Shown one piece after another: positions 6,276 to 9,025 of a stretch of 9,025 bases of DNA (positions are counted from its first letter, which is position 1; each line of letters begins with the position of its first letter). Both the position numbers and the translations under genes were made by a program. The notes under the pieces were generated by a model that saw only the letters and a program-made list of their open reading frames with translations, had not been told where the DNA came from and made no database searches. The DNA is from Coriobacteriia bacterium (GTDB lineage: Bacteria; Actinomycetota; Coriobacteriia; Coriobacteriales; QAMH01): positions 1 through 9,025 of the forward strand of contig CAAEKX010000163.1 of the NCBI GenBank assembly GCA_900756605.1. The letters run 5' to 3'.

Positions 6276-6350
6276 GGGCGATTAGCGCAGCGGGAGCGCA
6301 TCTGCCTTACAAGCAGAGGGCCGCAGGTTCGAACCCTGCATCGCCCACCA
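6276..6350 (+). tRNA. tRNA-Val(UAC)
   Basis: A complete 75-nt cloverleaf with encoded CCA. The acceptor stem GGGCGAT pairs fully with ATCGCCC, the D-arm is GCGC...GCGC, and the anticodon stem TCTGC/GCAGA encloses CTTACAA with anticodon TAC. The T-arm is GCAGG-TTCGAAC-CCTGC. It reads GUA and probably other GUN codons. Confidence 0.98.
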
Positions 6351-6360
6351 GAGATTTCTT

Positions 6361-6388
6361 CGAGCCGCTCCGTGCGGCTCGTTTCGTT
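6361..6388 (+). terminator. Hairpin after tRNA-Val, probable weak terminator
   Basis: CGAGCCGC (6361-6368) and GCGGCTCG (6374-6381) form a perfect 8-bp stem with a 5-nt loop, followed by TTTCGTT. The interrupted U-tract suggests incomplete termination, leaving possible read-through into the fumarase genes 32 nt downstream of it. Confidence 0.65.
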
Positions 6389-6420
6389 GGTACGGCCGCT
6401 TCGATTGAGAGCATGTGCAT

Positions 6421-7263
6421 ATGAGAGTAATTCAAGCATCGGAGATTACGAATGCGGTAAGTGAGCTCTGTATCCGGGCCAACTGCGTCATGAGCGAAGG
6501 GCTCCTGAACGCACTGCATGAGGCACGTGATGGCGAAGAGTGGCCCGTGGCCAAGGCGACGCTCGGCAGCATGCTCGAAAACGCCGCCATCGCCGCTGAT
6601 GAGATGGTACCCATTTGCCAGGACACGGGTGCGGCCTGCGTCTTCGTCGAACTGGGCCAGGACGTCCATATCGAAGGCGACTCGCTCGTCGATGCCATCA
6701 ACGCGGGCGTTGCGCTCGGCTATACCGAGGGTTACTTGCGCAAGTCGATGGTGGCAGACCCGCTGCGTCGCGTGAACACGGACGACAACACGCCCGCACT
6801 CATCACCGTCGATATCGTAGATGGCGACGCCCTCAAGATTACGCTTGCGCCCAAAGGCGCCGGCTCGGAGAACATGGGGCAGCTCAAGATGCTCAAGCCG
6901 GCTGACGGTATCGAGGGAGTGCGAGATTTCGTGCTTGACGCCGTCAGGCACGCCGGCCCCAATCCTTGCCCGCCCATCATCGTAGGTGTTGGTGTGGGTG
7001 GCAACTTTGACCACGTCGCTTCGCTTGCCAAACGTGCCCTGCTTCGGCCCGTGGGCGTGCACAACCCCGACCCCTTCTACGCGCAGCTCGAAGTCGAGCT
7101 GCTCGACGCCATCAATGCCTTCGGTACCGGCCCTGCCGGCTTCGGTGGTGCGACGACAGCCCTCGCCGTCAACATCGAGCAGGCTCCCACGCACATCGCC
7201 TGCTTGCCCGTCGCAGTCAACATCAACTGCCATGTCGCCCGCCACGAGGAGGTGGTGCTGTGA
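6421..7263 (+). CDS. Class I fumarate hydratase, alpha subunit
   Basis: This is the N-terminal (Fe-S) half of an oxygen-sensitive class I fumarase, which interconverts fumarate and L-malate in the cytoplasm. The 280-residue length is standard for split two-subunit forms. Three cysteines are placed as [4Fe-4S] ligands: C66 in PICQDTG (64-70), C183 in NPCPP (181-185) and C270 in VNINCH (266-271). APKGAGSENMG (143-153) is a conserved substrate-site loop. The ATG at 6421 is preferred over the GTG at 6415 because it gives the usual M-R-x-I-x-A start and follows GAGAG by 9 nt; the ribosome site is weak. Translation is coupled to the beta gene. L(+)-tartrate dehydratase is the close alternative. No clear promoter lies between it and tRNA-Val. 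The oxygen-labile class suits an anaerobe. Confidence 0.93.
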   Translation: MRVIQASEITNAVSELCIRANCVMSEGLLNALHEARDGEEWPVAKATLGSMLENAAIAADEMVPICQDTGAACVFVELGQDVHIEGDSLVDAINAGVALGYTEGYLRKSMVADPLRRVNTDDNTPALITVDIVDGDALKITLAPKGAGSENMGQLKMLKPADGIEGVRDFVLDAVRHAGPNPCPPIIVGVGVGGNFDHVASLAKRALLRPVGVHNPDPFYAQLEVELLDAINAFGTGPAGFGGATTALAVNIEQAPTHIACLPVAVNINCHVARHEEVVL

Positions 7264-7841
7264 TGGGAATGCCTGAAACACAGCACATCAACGGGGATAT
7301 CACCCGCGAGCTTGCACAAACGTTGCATGCAGGAGACCAAGTGCTCTACAGCGGCATCATCTACACTGCGCGCGACGCCGCGCATAAGCGCCTCGTCGAA
7401 GCGCTCGATGCTGGCGAGGAGCCACCCATCAGCATTGACGGCGCCATCGTCTATTACGCCGGTCCTGCACCAGCCAAGCCTGGCTACCCCATAGGCCCCG
7501 TTGGCCCGACCTCAAGCTACCGCATGGATCCGTATGCCCCGCGCCTGCTTGACCTTGGCCAGCGCGCGATGATTGGCAAAGGCGCCCGTAGCCAGGAGGT
7601 CATCGACGCGGTCATCCGCAACGAGGCGGTCTACTTTGCCGCAATCGGTGGCGCAGCGGCGCTCATCGCCAAGAGCGTCAAGCGTGCCGATGTAGTGGCA
7701 TACGATGATTTGGGGACGGAGGCAATCAGACGCCTCGAGGTCGTGGATATGCCGTTGACCGTCGCCATCGATTGTCATGGCGGCAACATTTACGAGACGG
7801 GTCCGGCAGAGTACCTGGCAAATTACCGTCATCTCGACTGA
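7263..7841 (+). CDS. Class I fumarate hydratase, beta subunit
   Basis: This is the C-terminal half of the same enzyme, 192 residues. It shows SGIIYTARDAAHKRL (30-44), the YYAGPAPAKPGYPIGPVGP stretch (64-82), the active-site TSSYRMDPY (83-91), MIGKG (103-107) and DLGTEAIRRLEV (149-160). AGGAGG (7247-7252), inside the alpha gene, serves it. The ATG at 7263 overlaps the alpha stop as TGATG, 10 nt from the SD; the GTG at 7260 (7 nt from the SD, GTGA overlap) is equally possible. The overlap implies coupled translation and equal subunit amounts. The last residues, after ETGPAEY, come partly from an intergenic repeat that contributes the stop codon, so the natural C-terminus may have been altered by a few residues. 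Tartrate dehydratase beta is the alternative identity. Confidence 0.93.
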   Translation: MGMPETQHINGDITRELAQTLHAGDQVLYSGIIYTARDAAHKRLVEALDAGEEPPISIDGAIVYYAGPAPAKPGYPIGPVGPTSSYRMDPYAPRLLDLGQRAMIGKGARSQEVIDAVIRNEAVYFAAIGGAAALIAKSVKRADVVAYDDLGTEAIRRLEVVDMPLTVAIDCHGGNIYETGPAEYLANYRHLD

Positions 7842-7892
7842 AGTGGCCGTCAGACAACGGGGCGTTGTCATCTCGACTGGAGCGGCCGTTAG
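7828..7892 (+). repeat. Two direct copies of a GTCATCTCGACTG repeat
   Basis: Copies at 7828-7853 and 7867-7892 match at 23 of 26 positions, spaced 39 nt start to start. The first overlaps the end and stop codon of the fumarase beta gene. Both resemble the start of the larger copy at 7907. Confidence 0.85.
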
Positions 7893-7906
7893 GACTTCCC
7901 CCGTAC

Positions 7907-8028
7907 TGTCATTTCGAGCGAAGCGAACGAAGTGAGCGGAGTCGAGAAATCTCAATCCAGACGTTTTATTGACTGTAACGGGGGAGATTTCTCCACTACG
8001 GCGCTTCGCGCCTTCGGTCGAAATGACA
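7907..8028. repeat. Long inverted repeat (dispersed GTCATTTCGA family), possible bidirectional terminator
   Basis: The left arm 7908-7953 begins GTCATTTCGAGCGAAG and ends GAGAAATCTC. The right arm 7984-8027 is its inverted relative, with identical ends (TGTCATTTCGA and GAGAAATCTC) and a diverged middle, around a 30-nt loop. The right arm contains its own small hairpin, GGCGC-TTC-GCGCC (8000-8012). Lying between two convergent genes, it could end transcription from both sides. The GTCATTTCGA...GAGAAATCTC pattern resembles short dispersed repeats in many bacterial genomes, from memory. It carries no coding sequence. Confidence 0.85.
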
Positions 8029-8045
8029 TTTGGGGGCACTAAGTA

Positions 8046-8065
8046 CCTTTGGTCGAAGTGACATT
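8046..8065 (-). repeat. Partial inverted copy of the GTCATTTCGA repeat
   Basis: This 20-nt stretch matches 8011-8030 at 18 of 20 positions in the same orientation. It is the fifth copy of the array and lies 16 nt past the aldolase stop codon. Confidence 0.75.
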
Positions 8066-8081
8066 AATGTTGCTTCGTTCC

Positions 8082-8933
8082 CTACCCCAAGAAGTCCTCA
8101 TTGGGATGCAGCCCATAGCGTGCGCAAACGGCACGCAATTGATCGTCGCTCACCAGATGTGGCGGCTCTGCTCCTCCGTTTGCGGCACGAGCTTCTAGAT
8201 AGATAGCTGCCGACTTCTCGACTGTCTCAATCGCGCCGAACGCCTTCTCGAAACTAGCCGCTCGCGACATGATGCCATGCTGCGTCCAAATGCAAACGGT
8301 GTAGTGCGCCATGAGCTCGCAGGTTGCCGTGGCAAGCTCGGGGCTACCCGGCACCATCCACGGCAGCACGCCGACACCTTGGGGAAACACGATGATGCCC
8401 TCGGTCATGATGCGCCACAGCGCACGCGTCCACATACGCGCCTGCGGCTCAAGTAGCGTCGAGAGCGCGATGACATGCGGGCAGTGCGCATGGTAGACCA
8501 CGCGATCGGCACCGTCACCAGCACGCAGGGCAACCGCAAAAGCGGCTAGATGCGTCTCAAGCTCGCTCGAAGGATGGGCACCATCTTCGAAGCCCCAGCG
8601 AACGCGCCAGGCCCTGCCGTCAGCATCGAGTTCGATGACGCCGCATCCACGTGAGCCATCATTTGCAAGGCTGCTCAAGTATGCACCTGAGGCGGTCATG
8701 AGGAAGTACATGCCGGCAAGCTCGGGGACAGGCTGTTTGAGCGCATGCCACGTGTCCTCACACTCGAATACGGGCGCAAACATGCGCAGGTCTTCCTCGA
8801 TCAGGCGATAGCTCAGATTGCCACCATTGGCTTCATGCCACCCGCGCGCGGATGCCTCAGTGCACAGATTGACGAAGCGCCATAGGCACGGAGGCCACGC
8901 GGCATACGCAGGCTCGTCGTATTGGGTGGTCAT
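8082..8933 (-). CDS. rhaD: Rhamnulose-1-phosphate aldolase
   Basis: This is a class II zinc aldolase splitting L-rhamnulose 1-phosphate into dihydroxyacetone phosphate and L-lactaldehyde, the last shared step of rhamnose catabolism in the cytoplasm. The 283 residues resemble E. coli RhaD (274). GWHEANGGNLSYRL (31-44), MTASGAYL (79-86), FPQGVGVLPWMVPG (183-196) and ETVEKSAAI (236-244) align throughout. The catalytic base E124 (SSELETH) and zinc ligands H148, H150 (HAH) and H219 (QHG) correspond to E. coli E117, H141, H143 and H212, all offset by exactly 7. That offset supports the ATG at 8933, although no SD precedes it; a GTG at 8957 is in frame. Class II fuculose-phosphate aldolase is less likely. 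It is probably the distal gene of a rhamnose operon beyond the right edge, ending against the repeat array. Confidence 0.93.
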   Translation of the reverse strand: MTTQYDEPAYAAWPPCLWRFVNLCTEASARGWHEANGGNLSYRLIEEDLRMFAPVFECEDTWHALKQPVPELAGMYFLMTASGAYLSSLANDGSRGCGVIELDADGRAWRVRWGFEDGAHPSSELETHLAAFAVALRAGDGADRVVYHAHCPHVIALSTLLEPQARMWTRALWRIMTEGIIVFPQGVGVLPWMVPGSPELATATCELMAHYTVCIWTQHGIMSRAASFEKAFGAIETVEKSAAIYLEARAANGGAEPPHLVSDDQLRAVCARYGLHPNEDFLG

Positions 8934-8956
8934 TGATGCAGTGGGCGAAGCAGCCA

Positions 8957-9025
8957 CTAGCCGATACGCGGCGGCGTACTGACAGGCGGAATCGGCGGCA
9001 CGAGCGGAGAGCCCACCGGGGGCGC
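8957..9025 (-). CDS. Possible C-terminal end of an upstream gene (partial)
   Basis: In the frame starting at 9025 there are 22 sense codons, proline-rich (PLVPPIPPVSTPPRIG), before TAG at 8959-8957, 23 nt upstream of the aldolase ATG. It could be the tail of an upstream operon gene. A competing frame, continuous with the aldolase, is also open to the edge, so the coding frame cannot be decided here. Confidence 0.3.
   Translation of the reverse strand, partial: APPVGSPLVPPIPPVSTPPRIG

Noticed and set aside
6412..6420. CATGTGCAT next to both the fumarase alpha and CoA-ligase start codons (also at 4316-4324)
   Set aside because: A 9-nt match made mostly of start-codon letters, in different positions relative to the genes; most likely chance.
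5496..6464. 322-codon plus-strand open frame across the HEAT gene and tRNA-Val
   Set aside because: It runs antisense through a well-formed HEAT-repeat gene and straight through a tRNA, and has no domain signature.
6307..7281. 324-codon minus-strand open frame opposite fumarase alpha
   Set aside because: It is a mirror frame of a gene with conserved Fe-S cysteines, and it also crosses part of the tRNA.
7828..8065. Possible CRISPR array in the repeat region
   Set aside because: Repeats are diverged, change orientation, have unequal lengths and no uniform spacers, and there are no cas genes.

Overview
This looks like chromosomal DNA of a GC-rich gut-type actinobacterium, most likely class Coriobacteriia. 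That is inferred from the GC-biased codon use, a cell-surface protein with DUF5648-type repeats, a two-subunit class I fumarase, and apparently leaderless promoters. No species can be named. There is no phage, insertion sequence or CRISPR array. Almost everything is recognisable housekeeping or catabolic coding sequence, and I did not find a convincing new multigene system. The interest lies in gene-boundary and regulatory architecture, plus two proteins with altered active-site residues.

Left part (1-3088). The window opens inside a surface protein with three ~45-residue repeats joined to a serine beta-lactamase/PBP-like domain. Its stop codon overlaps, in a shared CTAG, the stop of the convergent aspartate kinase gene lysC, which carries an internal start for a possible beta subunit. 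lysC is divergent from a 5-formyltetrahydrofolate cyclo-ligase gene. Both have a TGN-TANNAT -10 box exactly 7 nt before ATG and no Shine-Dalgarno (SD) site. A perfect 12-bp inverted repeat separates the cyclo-ligase gene from the next convergent gene.

Middle part (3086-6350). A minus-strand pair encodes a VIT1/CCC1-type metal transporter with a ferritin-like N-terminus, followed 20 nt later by a phenylacetate-CoA-ligase-family enzyme. Upstream lie tRNA-Phe(GAA) with its own promoter and terminator, a HEAT-repeat protein, and the divergent tRNA-Val(UAC). The HEAT gene and tRNA-Val appear to share a symmetric -10 palindrome.

Right part (6351-9025). After a hairpin come the coupled alpha and beta subunits of a [4Fe-4S] class I fumarate hydratase. 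The end of the beta gene runs into a small array of GTCATTTCGA-type repeats (three forward, two inverted) that forms a long hairpin and even supplies the beta stop codon. Convergent to this is a rhamnulose-1-phosphate aldolase gene, probably the last gene of a rhamnose operon whose other members lie beyond the right edge.

Functionally the genes are independent: aspartate-family amino acid synthesis, folate one-carbon metabolism, metal handling, aryl-acid activation, fumarate/malate interconversion and rhamnose breakdown.
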